Assembly (NCBI RefSeq): GCF_029211265.1
Contig: NZ_JARGEL010000024.1
Location: forward strand, 239,141-303,140
Length of the DNA stretch: 64,000 nucleotides
Source of the DNA: Extensimonas soli
Lineage (GTDB): Bacteria; Pseudomonadota; Gammaproteobacteria; Burkholderiales; Burkholderiaceae_C
Direction of reading: 5' to 3'
This document shows, one piece after another, positions 63,923-64,000 of the stretch. The stretch's first letter is position 1. Each line of letters starts with the position of its first letter. A model generated the notes under the pieces. The model saw nothing but the letters and a program-made list of their open reading frames with translations. It was not told the origin of the DNA and did not search any database. A program made the position numbers and the translations under genes.

Positions 63923-64000
63923 TCAAGCCGCATAAAGGTAAGTGGTAGCCCAGTAGCTGGCCCACTCGCTGTTTGCGCGGTTGACGCGAAGGGCAAGCAT
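63923..64000 (-). CDS. C-terminal tail of an unidentified gene running off the right edge
   Basis: Read leftwards from the edge, the frame gives LALRVNRANSEWASYWATT and ends YLYAA at a TGA (63923-63925). The aromatic-rich, codon-natural sequence looks like real protein, but 25 codons are too few to name a family. It would be transcribed towards the tRNA, 72 bases away. Confidence 0.3.
   Translation of the reverse strand: MLALRVNRANSEWASYWATTYLYAA

Overview
The window comes from a GC-rich betaproteobacterium, most likely Burkholderiales, family Comamonadaceae. The reasons are a DUF3567 (BTH_I0359-type) gene, an flhDC master operon alongside flhF/flhG, a narXL-narK1K2GHJI-ppiC layout, tandem SYLF lipoproteins, and interspersed intergenic repeats of a kind I recall from that family. 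Genus is not decided. The cell it describes is flagellated, chemotactic and able to respire nitrate.

Layout. 1-3.5 kb: a molybdenum hydroxylase of the CoxL/aldehyde oxidase type (large subunit cut by the window edge), its 2Fe-2S subunit, and a divergent GAF-Fis regulator that lacks an AAA+ domain. 3.6-6.2 kb: a Rieske oxygenase, a 174-bp palindromic MITE-like element, a terminator, a second small palindrome and a two-domain sulfurtransferase. 6.4-7.4 kb: flhD-flhC. 7.4-19 kb: mixed housekeeping genes (two SYLF lipoproteins, a CNNM/CorC-like protein, apaH, rhlE, a zinc peptidase, aqpZ, dcd, a two-component system, radA), with an inverted-repeat-bounded interspersed element at 11.03-11.39 kb.

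19.1-25.5 kb is a chemotaxis operon read leftwards: a CheZ-like small protein, cheY, cheA, cheW, cheR, cheD, cheB. Next to it (25.6-27.5 kb, rightwards) is a receiver-histidine kinase plus NarL-family regulator pair with a promoter so close to the start codon that the mRNA may be leaderless. 27.6-29.7 kb holds a second palindromic element, a DUF3108 protein and a DUF3567 protein.

29.8-47.5 kb is an anaerobic-respiration block, all leftward: narX-narL, narK1, narK2, narG, narH, narJ, narI, a parvulin isomerase, an adenosylcobalamin-dependent ribonucleotide reductase interrupted by a full homing intein, and a hemerythrin-like protein. It links nitrate respiration to oxygen-independent dNTP synthesis. 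47.6-49.9 kb: a MarR regulator, recA and recX.

49.9-63.6 kb is flagellar: flgH-G-F-E-D-C-B leftwards, flgA, flgM and flgN rightwards, then fliA-flhG-flhF-flhA-flhB leftwards. The flg series stops at flgH beside recX, which suggests a rearranged junction. flhG carries a 169-bp palindromic element inserted in frame with a 5-bp target duplication. The right edge has a tRNA with a CAU anticodon, its terminator and the tail of an unidentified gene.

The least expected signals are the ~170-bp palindromic elements (two with 5-bp target duplications and a similar core, one inside a coding gene), the CheZ-like motif and matching C-terminal tails in the che operon, the NrdJ intein, and a hairpin motif shared by the flgB and flhB upstream regions.
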